Of a stretch of DNA of 64,000 nt, positions 45,366-55,526 are shown piece by piece. Source of the DNA: Marvania coccoides (Eukaryota; Chlorophyta; Trebouxiophyceae; Chlorellales; Chlorellaceae). The DNA lies in NCBI GenBank assembly GCA_963854735.1, contig OY978098.1:1059501-1123500 (forward strand), given 5' to 3'. The notes below the pieces were generated by a model. That model was not told the DNA's origin. It made no database searches and saw only the letters and a list, made by a program, of their open reading frames with translations. The number at the start of each line of letters is the position of its first letter. The stretch's first letter is position 1. A program made the translations under genes and the position numbers.

Positions 45366-46607
45366 CATCTCTTGCATGGAAATTGTATTGAGCTGCGGCA
45401 TGGCTGCCGACCTTGCTGCCGACCTTGCTACCCAGGATTGGATGGTAGAGCTTTGACGGCGAGGTATACAGTTTACACACTCTTATTTCCCAGCCCTTCT
45501 TATTTTTTTTCTGCCTCCAATTTTGTCGAGTGCTCAGTAGGTGTACCAAATTGAAATTCACAAATTGAAAAAAAAAACTCGTGCACACCAACGACAACAG
45601 CGCTGATACCTAAAAACTGTTTTTTCCCGAGAATTAAGACCCTTTGGCTACTGAAGGTTAGAGAATAACGCCCCTCATCATTCAACTGTGCCCACTATTC
45701 ACCACCACCTCGGCATGAGAGACCCCGGTAAATTTTCTTTCCTCCGGGATTCAGTATTAGACGCCTATTGGTGGGACCACCAATCTGCACATTCTATGAA
45801 ATAGCTGTAGCTGTTTATTTTATTGCATCTTTTGGAGAAATTTTTAACGAAGCTGTTGTGTTACCGACAATTTTTGGCGGGTCCAAGGGCTTGAATAGAT
45901 TTTTTGTTTATATAGTGTTTTTTGCTAAGTGCTTTGGCAGCTGCCTTACCCAGCAGTTCTTTAGCACATTGCAAGCTACTGCCTGCCCCCCAAATGCTTT
46001 CTTACATTGCATGACTGCATGGGGCTCAGGCAGCTTCCCCTGCTGGTGCCCCCCCCACACACAGCACTTGTAACTTTCATATTTAACCATATTTTGTAAC
46101 TTTGTTGCAGGAATGGAAATGTCTGCCTATTGAATATTTTGCCAGATTTTTAAGTCTAAAAATGGTCAAGGTTTAATTTAGTATGGTCAAGGTTTAATTC
46201 AAGGTTTCAAGGTTTTACAGAGGTTTAACGTCTCCTACCGAGGTTGCCCCTCGAGATCCGCAAGGCGACGTGCCACAAACCCCACCACAGTAAGGCAGAG
46301 CTCAAACAGGAAGAAATTGGAATGTTTGACCCCAAAATTTAACTTCTTTGACCCCTGGAATGTTTGACCCCAAAATAGGACCATTGGACGCCGCATTGTT
46401 TTACATGGCGAGCTGCCCATCTTGTCTCTGTCACAATAAGTCGATAAACACAATTTAAAAACCTGCCACCCCCCTGCCAGGTTTTCAGTGGAAGAGCCAA
46501 CTTGCCTCCCCTCCCTGGTCGCTCTCGAATTTTCTTTTGTTGTTGTAGCGTGCGAAGAAATACTGCTAAGGCCGCAGAAAACAAAAAGCGACGCCCACCC
46601 TCCCCCC
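45366..46607. other. 1.2-kb spacer upstream of the metallo-beta-lactamase gene
   Basis: AT-rich, with no gene recognised apart from a repeat fragment at 46205-46300. The last 150 bp, C-rich and ending at the ATG, should hold the promoter and 5' UTR of the downstream gene. Confidence 0.4.
46205..46300 (-). repeat. SINE-like repeat copy 3 (3' end only)
   Basis: It shares cgtctcctac, gagatccgcaaggcgacgtg and ccaccacagtaaggcaga with the other copies; the head and tRNA-like part are absent. Confidence 0.65.
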
Positions 46608-49600
46608 ATGGTAAGCCCTGCGTTCTGCGCAGCTCCTCCCCTCTTCCCATTTTTCTTTTGCCGTTTGCGCCGTTTCCCGCCCGTCACCGGCTCTCAAGTG
46701 CCCCAAATCTTCGCTGTAGGACACAAATGAAACCTCCCCGCCGGCCGCGGGCCCCTCCAAGCCCCCGCAGGGCGCAGGTGAGATGCTGCATCACATTTTT
46801 TTTCTCTTCATGGTTCGTTTAAAATGACTGGCTTTGGGTTACCAATCCCGTGCGGAAGGGGTTAACAGACGCGTAAACAGTCCGCATGGTCGAGCTGGGG
46901 CGTGTTTTCGGCCGTTCTCCCGCATAAATCTAATGTGATCAACATCGTTTTAATTCCGCCCCCTCTCCCTTCCCCTCCCCCACTTTTATGTTGCAGCTGA
47001 TGGTCGTGGTCCTCCACCCCCAGCAACGCGCAAGCGTAGGTTCGTCGTCGAGTCTGACTCAGACTCTGACTCCTCTCCGGCGCCGAGGCCCCCGCCCCTT
47101 GCCCCTCCTTCCAACGCCGAGGCCGACTCCGACACCGAGACAGAATCAGAGCCCTTGCTGGCGCAACTGGGGCATGGCCAGCTGCGAGAACTGGAGCTGC
47201 ACAAGCCCCGGCTCCTCGCGGCTGTAGACGCCTACGATGGCACCGTCGTCGATGGCAAGGTCTTGCAGCGGTGCTTTCCCGCCAAGATCGACTTTTACTC
47301 CATCACCAGTCTGATGTCATACTCCAATGACATCGACAGGCTGATGGACGAGGGAATTAATATACAGCACGTGGCGGCCTACCTGGGGGTCCCCACCAAG
47401 TCGGCGGCCCGCAAAGCTGCTGGGCTGATGACTGGGAACCCAGTCGGGGGCGCCGGCACCAAGGGGGGCACAAACGTCGTCGCCGAGGCACCCAGTCTGC
47501 CGCTTGTGCGCAAATTACGAGCGGAGGTGAAGAAGAAGCTGGCAGCCGGGGGCGTTTCACTGCGCTCAGCGGTGAAGCTAGTCCAAGAAGAGGTGGAAGG
47601 CCTCTCGGAATTCAACCTCAATGCGCTCGTGTACTACGCACAGACACAGAGCGACCCCGTAAGGAGGCTGACAGTGGAGGAGGTGAGCCAATTTCCATTC
47701 TCTTGTATTGGGCGCCCAACATTTTCTTGTAGTCATATTTTCTTGTATTGTAGTGGATGGGGTCTGTGCGATGCTTGAGCACCATAACTGAGATGTGCAC
47801 TTTGCCTTTTTTTACAGGCTGCCACCATCAAGTTCCTGAAGAAACTTTCGGCGTTCCACGGCCCCATGGGCAGCGGAGGCTTCGGCACCATCCTCAAAAG
47901 GTGGATGACCGTAGACCTCGCGGCTGCTGGCGTTGTAGCACCTGTGGACGTGCGCAACGTGCCCCCGAAGACCTTGAACGACCAGGGGGGGCGGCGGAGT
48001 ACAGCGGCGCTGTCAGAGGCGGTGGAGGCGAGGTTACTCGCGCTGGTGGATGAATACCCCCCTGGCTACGCAGAGGGCATGCAGCGGAATATCATAGCGG
48101 AGGAGGAGCGCCTGGAGCGCGAGGACCGAGAGTTTCAGCGCGAGATGGAGGACCTCAAGCCGTTCTGGTGCAACGACAAGAGGAAGGTGATGATTCTCTC
48201 AAACGGGAGAGTCGTCATTCTGGACTGCTGGCACGAACACGCCACGGCGTGGGGCGTGGTCGTGGCCTTCGCCTCGCATGGCCACACCGATCACCTGGCG
48301 CAGGTTTGCAGGACAAACGACTCGAAGGCGGCAGAGGTGCCCATTCTGGTCCACGAGCACACCCTGGCAATGCTGGACCCCGGGCGTGGTAACCTGGCAG
48401 AGGTAAGTACCATTTTAAGTTTGCCTCCTGTTTCCTTCTTCGCCTGAGAGGAAAAAAATAAGGGTTTTCTTTGGTGAGGGCGCAAAATTGTCCTCATACA
48501 TACATACATTACAGGTTTAAAGTCCGCACAAAGAAGCAACTAAGGCAACATAGCAGACTGGCACCGAAGTGCAAGCAGAAATAATAATAATAAATTGATG
48601 AATGAAAATGAGAATAAAGAAAGACCAAAGAAATACCAACCGCTAAAAGAAACAGAGAAAAGAAAACAAAGGAAGAAAAGAAAAGCTTATGTCCAACCAC
48701 GCAGCTTCTCATACTCGCCAGCGTCATGGCTGGCTTTAATGAAAGAAGCAACCTGCTTCGGAGCTTGTTGGGCGGCGCAAGTGCTGTGCCTGATCGACGC
48801 TTTAGGTCTGGAAAGCGGTGTGGCGGAAAGCGGCGTGGTGCCCGCGGGGAGCGACGACCTGGACGACCCTAGGCTGGCAGAGGCGGCCATGCGCCAACGC
48901 TACATGGATTTTTACCGTCAACAATCGGGGACGAAAACTGACTTTTACAAGGCAACAATACGAGGCGGTGATACCACAATGAGTTCTTATATTTTGCAGC
49001 CGTACCTTTCTTCTGTCCTTTCGGTTCCGCGGCGGGTCTCTTTGGCAAGATTCCGCTGCAGCTCTCATCATCTTGGGGTGGAGACGGGGCGCTACATTGG
49101 GCGGCCACATTCGCATCGGACATGCCGCTTGTGTGCTTCTGGTTCTTGCGAGGACGAAGAGCACATGGTTTTTCATTGCACATGCCCTTCTTTGGTAGCA
49201 ATGCGTGCATCCTACCCATCTTTATGGGTACTACATCAAAAACCCTTTAGCCAGGGGTTGAGTGACCGCTGTAGATGGGAGGGGTGCTGGGCGGGCCAGC
49301 ATTGCCCAAGCGTGAACCCCAAACCTGACGGGCCGTTGCCGTCAGGAGACCCCTGCTTTTCCCTTAATTTTAGTCGGTCGCGCCGCTGGGGGACTCCGGA
49401 AGGCGGGGGCCAGAGCCTTAACTGTGGGCGGCGGAGCGGTCACCGGCGTAGTGGCAGTATCCGTACGTCCACCGTACCGGGGGTCGATCCCAGCGGATGG
49501 AAGGGGGTACCCGCCTTACTGTGGCGGGAAGTGGCACGTCGCCTTGCAGGTCTCTATAAGAGCACCTTCTGTAGGAGACGTAACAACCAGATGTAAACCC

Positions 49601-52023
49601 ATTAAACCCATATTCCCTGACGCGCCATCTTCTTCTTCGTCTTCCCCTTCTTCTCCTTCGAATCTTTTTCAGTTTTTGCAGCAAGCTCCGAAGCAGGTTG
49701 CTTCTTTCATTAAAGCCAGCCATGACGCTGGCGAGTACGAGAAGCTGCGTGGTTGGATATAAGCTTTTCTTTTCTTTTCCTTTGTTATTCTTTTCTCTGT
49801 TTCTTTTAGCGGTTGGTTTTTCTTTGGTCTTTCTTTATTCTCATTTTCATTCATCAATTTATTATTATTATTTCTGCTTGCACTTCGGTGCCAGTCTGCT
49901 ATGTTGCCTTAGCTGCTTCTTTGTGCGGACTTTAAACCTGTAATGTATGTATGTATGTATGTTGCTGCAAAAACTGAAAAAGATTCGAAAGAGAAGAAGG
50001 GGAAGAAGAAGATAGTGCGTCAGGGAACAAAGATGGGTAGGATGCACGCATTGCAACCAAATAAGGGCATGTGCAATGAAAAACCATGTGCTCTTCGTCC
50101 TCGCAAGAACCAGAAGCACACAAGCGGCATGTCCGCTGCGAATGCGGCCGCCCAACGTAGCGCCCCATCTCCACCCCAAGATGATGCGAGCTGCAGCGGA
50201 ATCTTGCCAAAGAGACCCGCCGCGGAACCGAAAGGACAGAGGACAGGTACGGCTGCAAAATATAAGAACTCATTGTGGTATCACCGCCTCGAATTGTTGC
50301 CTTGTAAAAGTCAGTTTTCGTCCCCGATTGCTGACGGAAAAAATGCATGTATCGTTGGCGCATGGCCGCCTCTGCCAGCCTGGGGTCATCCAGGTCGTCG
50401 CTCCCTGCGGGCACCACGCCGCTTTCCGCCACGCCGCTTTCCAGACCTAAAGCGGCGATCAGGCCCAGCACTTGCGCCGCCCAACAGCGCTGCGAAGATG
50501 AGTTTTGCAGCGCCAGCGCAAGGTTGTCACGAAATGCTGCCTTGAGCGTCACCCTAGTGTCAGGCAAGGTGTGGAGTCGCTCCCAGTACCCATAAATACG
50601 TTTTGCCCAAGCGCACGCCAAGGGGAAGCGACCAAATTCCCCCAATGTGACCACGTTGGCCGTGCCTTTGCGTACTCCCAACACGCGCCGCAAGAAGGCT
50701 CGGTAGAAAATCTCGCACTTGTCGTTGCCGTCACCGCCCACCGCAGCAGCCACCTGGGCTGGCCCCCAGGTCTCTACTCCGTACCCTAATGTTGGGATCA
50801 CCACCGCATTAAAGAATTCACCAAGAAGTCGTGCCGATGTGATCCCCAGCTGTGCGCACCGCCTCCCTCCTCCTCCTCCTCCTCTGCCCGCTGCGCCTTG
50901 ATTCCTCTTTATTTATCATTTCTTTGGCATGTTATGTATTTCGCCATGCGCACTGCCGCGCCCCAGGCGATTTTTTCTCCTCTTCTTTTATTACCGGCGC
51001 AATTTTTTAGAAAACCACCACCCTTTTTTCTTATTGCATTTTATAATGCGCTGCGCCTGATCCATGTTTTCCACCCTTTCAATTTTATTCCAGGTCTTGG
51101 GCGCTGGCGGCATGCCTTTCAAGCGCTTTCAGGGGCACAAGTACGGCGTAGAGTTCACCGTGCCGCAGCTGGGCGACGACGTCAAGTTCGTGCTCCTCAA
51201 AGCAGATCACTGCCAAGGGGATGCCATGCTGGTCGTGCTGGACCACGGGGGCGAGGTGCCCACGGTGCACGTTTACACCGGGGACGTTTACGCCACCGAC
51301 GCCGTGATCGACTCCCTCCGCGCCCAGGTCGAGGCCTGGGCCAGCTGCTACCCCGAGCTGATGATGGGAGACGTCACTCTGGACGGCACGCGCGCTGGCA
51401 GGCAATGCTTGACCACTCGCGCGTCCGAGCTGCTGCGGATCTGCGATTGCGTGCGGAAAGTGCAAGTGGACGAGGACCTGGGACCTGGTGAGCTGACGGT
51501 GATGGTCAACGGCGTGCCCATGGGCCAGAAACACGAGGTGGCGGTGGCGCTGGCCAACACCCTGGGCACCAAGGTCTGCGTGGACGCCAAGCGGGACACC
51601 TACCAGCAGGTCTTCAACCGCGCTGGTGTGGCTGACTTCTCAGACGAGGATATGGCGATGTACATCCGGGATCCCAAGCTCGCCAACGTGCACTTGCGCG
51701 AGCGCTCCGCCCTGAATGGCATCAAGGCCTGCATCACCACGCTGGGTGACATGGTGGAGACCACCGCCAAGCCGCCCCGCACCAAGCTGTCCGTTGCGGT
51801 CCAGCTGTCTTCCTGGACCCGCCAGGACCAGCGCATCTTCCACCGCAGCGGCAAGGCGCGGCTGGAGCCGACGACGTACAGCGACCACTCGTCACAGACG
51901 CAGCTGCGAGCGTTCTGCACGATGCTGGCTGCGCTGGGCTTCAAGTTCGAGAACTTGCACCTGCTGGGGAAGTACGGCGCCGAGGAGGACAAGCTGAAGA
52001 AGAAGATCTGGCCTAGCAGTTGA
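46608..52023 (+). CDS. SNM1/Artemis-like metallo-beta-lactamase-fold protein, probable DNA-repair nuclease
   Basis: Five exons in phase give 753 residues: 46608-46610 (the ATG alone), 46720-46777, 46997-47682, 47818-48402, 51094-52023. Residues 1-60 are disordered and acidic (VVESDSDSDSSPAP), followed by about 260 residues with no recognised domain. The catalytic part has the metal-binding HxHxDH as ASHGHTDHL, then LLKADHCQGDAMLVV, which parallels the LDANHCPGAVM motif of SNM1, and VHVYTGDVY, the TGD metal-ligand motif. SNM1, Apollo and Artemis are 5' exonucleases or hairpin nucleases in cross-link repair and telomere care. Sequence after TGD is diverged, so assignment rests on three motifs in the right order. 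The last intron (48403-51093) is 2.7 kb and carries nested retroelements. Stop TGA. Confidence 0.72.
48771..49962 (+). mobile_element. LINE copy X, inserted in copy Y and itself split by a SINE
   Basis: Body 48771-49225 and 3' end 49611-49962 (ending in an ATGT repeat tail) are over 90% similar by eye to copy Y on the other strand. It is heavily 5'-truncated: it begins at CWAAQVLCLIDALG. Its insertion separates copy Y after FLQQ. The bases TTG occur on both sides (gagcTTG / TTGctgc), a possible 3-bp target duplication or microhomology. Confidence 0.82.
49226..49610 (+). repeat. SINE-like repeat copy 4 (full), inserted in LINE X
   Basis: Plus-strand full copy. The interrupted LINE reads SYPSL before and FPDAP after it; copy Y (plus 50018-50048) retains the uninterrupted site. 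Inside are an A-box-like ggcgtagtggcagt (49445-49458), a B-box-like gggtcgatccc (49481-49491) and a tail with taaacccattaaacccat. The ends carry atgggt and acccat, a short inverted pair. Confidence 0.8.
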
Positions 52024-52184
52024 GGGGATGGGTGGCTGAAGGGAGAGCGGGGCGTTGGGGGTGTGGAGTACTGCAAGGATGGCCAACGGCAGCGAGGGCT
52101 GCCAGCCAAGAAAGACGTGCATATTTTGATTTCCTTTTTTGTTTTTTTTTGTTTTGTTTTTTCTTGTTGGAGGTGGAGCTGCGG

Positions 52185-52285
52185 CGCGCGCGGCGGGACG
52201 AACATGTGCCTTGCGGATCTCTATAGGGGCGACCTCGGTAGGAGACGTTAAACCACTGTAAAACCTTAAAACCTTAAACCTATAA
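52185..52285 (+). repeat. SINE-like repeat copy 5 (3' end only)
   Basis: Words gtgccttgcggatctctata, gtaggagacgtta and a tail of repeated aaccttaaa identify the 3' end of the same family. Confidence 0.65.
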
Positions 52286-52354
52286 GATTCTTTCTTCCTG
52301 TTGATGCATATGGTTTTTTTCTTTTTTTTTTTCCTGTTGATGCATGAGGTTTGG

Positions 52355-52530
52355 AGGTTTTACATATGGTTGTAACGTCTACTACCAAGATTGGTGCAAG
52401 CCGACGTGCCACTCACCCCGCCACAGTAAGGCGGAGTACCCCTTTCCATCCGTGGGATCAACCTCAGGTACTGGGGGCGTACGGATACAGCATTACGCCG
52501 ATACCGCACCGTCGCCCACAATGAGGATTC
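52355..52530 (-). repeat. SINE-like repeat copy 6 (near full)
   Basis: Reverse copy with the tail (acatatggttgtaacgtcta), gacgtgccactcaccccgcc, a B-box-like segment (gggatcaacctc on plus), and an A-box-like segment (ggatacagcattacgccg on plus) that has diverged. Confidence 0.7.
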
Positions 52531-52743
52531 GTGCTTAACTGGATGAGGGTTCTTGAATTGTAATAAAATAGCCAATCTTGAGCCCGATCAGGTCCCAGAT
52601 CGTTACAGTAGGTGCACAGTTTCTAGTCAAAGATTTCCCATCGTCCTTACTTATTGTGTTTGATTCATATGTGTTTGATTCATATGCCCGATAAGCACCG
52701 AGGATGATTAAGCTCAGTCTTATTTCTCAACAAAAATAAGATT

Positions 52744-52825
52744 TGGGTTTAATGGGTTTAATGGGTTTACATATCGTTGTAACGTCTACTACCGAAGGCG
52801 CTCTTATAGAGACCTTTAAAGAGAC
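52744..52825 (-). repeat. SINE-like repeat copy 7 (tail fragment)
   Basis: Contains repeated ttaatggg, acatatcgttgtaacgtcta and cttatagagacc, the 3' end of the family. Confidence 0.6.
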
Positions 52826-52929
52826 CCCAGGGGTTTGATGTATGCCAGTTAGTTGTTGTTTTTTTAATTGGAAGTGAAGGCCTTGCATGCATACTGAGGA
52901 GCAATTTGCCACTTATGTGATTGCAGTAT

Positions 52930-52992
52930 AAGACCATAAAGACGTTCTAACGTCAAAAGATCATTTATTAAACCCATTAAACCCATATAAAA
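52930..52992 (+). repeat. SINE-like repeat copy 8 (tail fragment)
   Basis: Ends in attaaacccattaaacccat, the same tail as copy 4. The sequence before it is too diverged to align. Confidence 0.45.
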
Positions 52993-53432
52993 ATACGAAC
53001 GGGCGACTGTTCCATCTTTTCAATGCCTCGCATCTTCCGCCTGTGTTAGCTGAGTTTTTCTTTCCTGCTGCATTGCTGTGCCATGCATCGCCTAGAGAAT
53101 TGTTGAAGAAGAGAGGGTTCCTAGTCATTTAAATGACGACAACAAAAAGCAAAATTTTGCCCCATCTCGAGCACCCCAAAAGATTACACACTACACAAAA
53201 ATACTGAGCCTGAACCATGGCATAAAATTATAGAAACATTCAGAATTAGGTGGAAAAAAATAGTAAATGAATAAAAAGAATTCACGCAACATATTTTCAA
53301 ATTAAATTTAAATTGATTATTTAGCTGTGAGAATTTTTTCTTTCGAAAGAGAGGGCCGGAAAAGAAGAGCAGAAATTATTGATCAGGTTTCAACTTTAAA
53401 TTTAAATTGTCACGCTGCTGCTTCCATTTTGC

Positions 53433-55096
53433 TCACTTTAGCGACCCTTCCACGTCCAGCACAAAGCGGTAGCGCACATCCGACTTCTCCAGGCGCTCAA
53501 AGGCCTTGTTGACTGCAGAACATTTTGAAAAGAAGCACGTCATCAACATGGCAATTAAAAAAAAACGTCCGCCCCAAAATTCACTCACTGTAGTCCATGG
53601 GGATTTTTTCGATGTCGCACACCACGTTCTTCTCGGCGCAGAAGTCCAGCATCTCCTGGGTCTCCTTGATGCCGCCGACGAGCGACCCACCCACGGTGAT
53701 GCGCCTACAGGTGAGGATTAAAGAAAAAAAACGAGGTTTAGAGTTCGCACACAGACGGCAACAAAAGCTACACGGCAGAGAGACAAGCTTTGGTCCCAGC
53801 AATGAATCTCGGAGCCTGTCGCCGCACCATGGCAAATACTCAAATTGGGTTCCTAAACCCTTGGCAAAGTATCTCGCCCCCATTGATATTTCCCCACCTG
53901 AACAGCAGCGCAAACGCAGGGACGGAGTAGGGCTCGGGCGGGGCGCCCACGCACACGTACTTGCCGCTGGCCTTGAGCACGGGAAGGTAGTCGGTGAGTT
54001 CGTGCTGGGCGCTCACGGTGTCGATGATGCCGTCCAAGGTGCCGGCAGCGGTAGCCATCTCCTCGGGGTTCTTGGACACGATGAAGGCATCGGCGCCCAG
54101 GCGGATGACGGCCTCGTCCCTCTTGCCGGGGGTGGTGGAGAAGACAGTGCAGTGCATGCCAAAGGCCTTGGCAAACTTCACCACCATGTGGCCTGGTTTT
54201 TTAAGATAGGATAAATGGAAGAAAACACGCGGTTTAGTATGCATGCTATTCGTTAAAAAAGTCGCGATTTATAAAACTATGCTTGCTAGGCGCAAAGAAT
54301 CGGCTATTTAGAAGAAGAAGAAAAAACAGCGCTCACCGAGGCCGCCCAGTCCGACGACGCCGATCTTCATGCCCGGCTTGTCCAGGCCGTAGTACCGCAT
54401 GGGACTGTAGACAGTGATGCCTGCGCACAGCAGCGGCGCTCCGGCGGCCATGGACAGAGTCTCAGGGAATTTGAGACAAAAATGCGCGTCAACGACGACG
54501 TCAGACGAGTACCCGCCAAAAGTGGGCTCCCCGCTGGGCATCTTCGCATTGTAGGTAAAAACCATGCCTGCAATGGTAGAAAAAGCAAAACCGAGTTCAA
54601 AGGAAATGTTTATAGAAACAAAACAATAATTGCAGCTGCTTCTTATCCGCCGAGGGTAATAAATTCAGCAAAGTAGGAACTTGCCCGGGCAAAACTGCTC
54701 CAGATCATGGTGGCAGGAGTCGCACTCGCGGCAGGAGCTGACCAGGCAGCCGACAGCGCCACGGTCCCCCGGTTTGACGTGGGTGACGTCCCCGCCGACC
54801 TCAGTGACGATGCCGACAATCTCGTGGCCCGGCACCATGGGGAACATGGAGTTCGCCCACTCGTTGCGCACCTGGTGCAGATCAGAGTGGCAAACACCGC
54901 AGTAGGCCACCTTGATCTTTACATCGTTGGCGCCAACTGCAGTCGAAAAACAGTTTGATCAGCCCGATCCGCATTGATCTTGAGCTCAATGCACTAAATG
55001 TACCATGGAAACAGCGTTACCTGCGCGTCTGGTGAAGCTCCAGGGCGTTAGAGCGCCGCTGGCATCTTCTGCAGCATAGCCTTTGCACTCGGTCAT
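53433..55096 (-). CDS. CAD-type zinc alcohol dehydrogenase (NADP-dependent)
   Basis: Six exons (55096-55021, 54936-54685, 54567-54337, 54192-53898, 53704-53589, 53512-53433) encode 349 residues. Catalytic zinc ligands are in [10 protein letters not shown] and GHEIVG, with the third in [10 protein letters not shown]. The structural zinc site is CxxCxxCx7C ([17 protein letters not shown]). The Rossmann motif is VVGLGGLGH, followed by [11 protein letters not shown], the NADP-type loop of cinnamyl alcohol dehydrogenases. The product of yeast ADH6-like and plant CAD enzymes is an alcohol from an aromatic or aliphatic aldehyde; algae lack true lignin, so a general aldehyde-detoxifying role is more likely (inference). 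Intron 2 has a GC donor (GGCAAGT at 54684), required by frame. Stop TGA. Confidence 0.94.
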
Positions 55097-55526
55097 CTGG
55101 TCCTCGGCTGGGTCTGTGCTAGTTTAAGTGGGGAAATTAATGGAATTAAAATGAAGCAAGTAAAATTTAGCCATAAATAAGAGGCTTCTACAGCTTCTTC
55201 AGCATCACATAATCTTTATGTTTTTGGCAATGTGGCCAGAGGCGAATTTTTGTTTTATTGGGTGGCAGAGTATGAGCTTGACCGCTGAAACCAAAACTGA
55301 GGCAGAGCCACGTCTCATACGACGCAGGCATGGGGTGGAACTGCTGAAGTAGCTTAATGCATTTTGGCCCGGACGGAAACACAGCGGGGGCGGTGGTTCA
55401 AGGGGCAATATATATATTCTTACAAACATAATATTGATACATTGAAGCGAGGGCATCTACATGGAAACCCGTCTACATAAAAATTATTTTTCTTGCCCAC
55501 CACCAATTTAAGCAGCTCTTGTCTTC
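55097..55526. other. 430-bp spacer upstream of the CAD-type gene
   Basis: AT-rich, with no gene or repeat recognised; it includes the 3' flank of the acyl-activating enzyme gene. Confidence 0.4.

Larger units (their letters stand above)
48497..50895 (-). mobile_element. LINE copy Y, 5'-truncated, split by LINE copy X
   Basis: On the minus strand the body (about 50895-49966) encodes the region after the reverse transcriptase: VVIPTLGYGVETWG, FYRAFLRRVLGVRKG, then the Cys-rich CRLCASGSCEDEEHMVFHC and ...NLFQFLQQ. Its missing 3' end (APKQVASFIKASHDAGEY... to a stop, then 3' UTR with a CATA/TATG tail) is found at 48770-48497. The gap between the two parts is filled by copy X on the opposite strand. 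The element lies in the last intron of the metallo-beta-lactamase gene, antisense to it. Confidence 0.82.
52024..53432. other. 1.4-kb repeat-rich spacer
   Basis: No gene recognised. It holds four SINE-like fragments (listed separately), a poly-T patch (52126-52170 and 52314-52331) and, at 52683-52740, a second repeat shared with 44598-44650. From 53000 to 53430 it is AT-rich single-copy sequence. Confidence 0.45.

Noticed and set aside
49226..49610. A MITE-type DNA transposon because ends read atgggt and acccat
   Set aside because: The inverted ends are only about six bases, no clear target duplication is seen, and A-box/B-box-like words favour a Pol III SINE. Not fully excluded.
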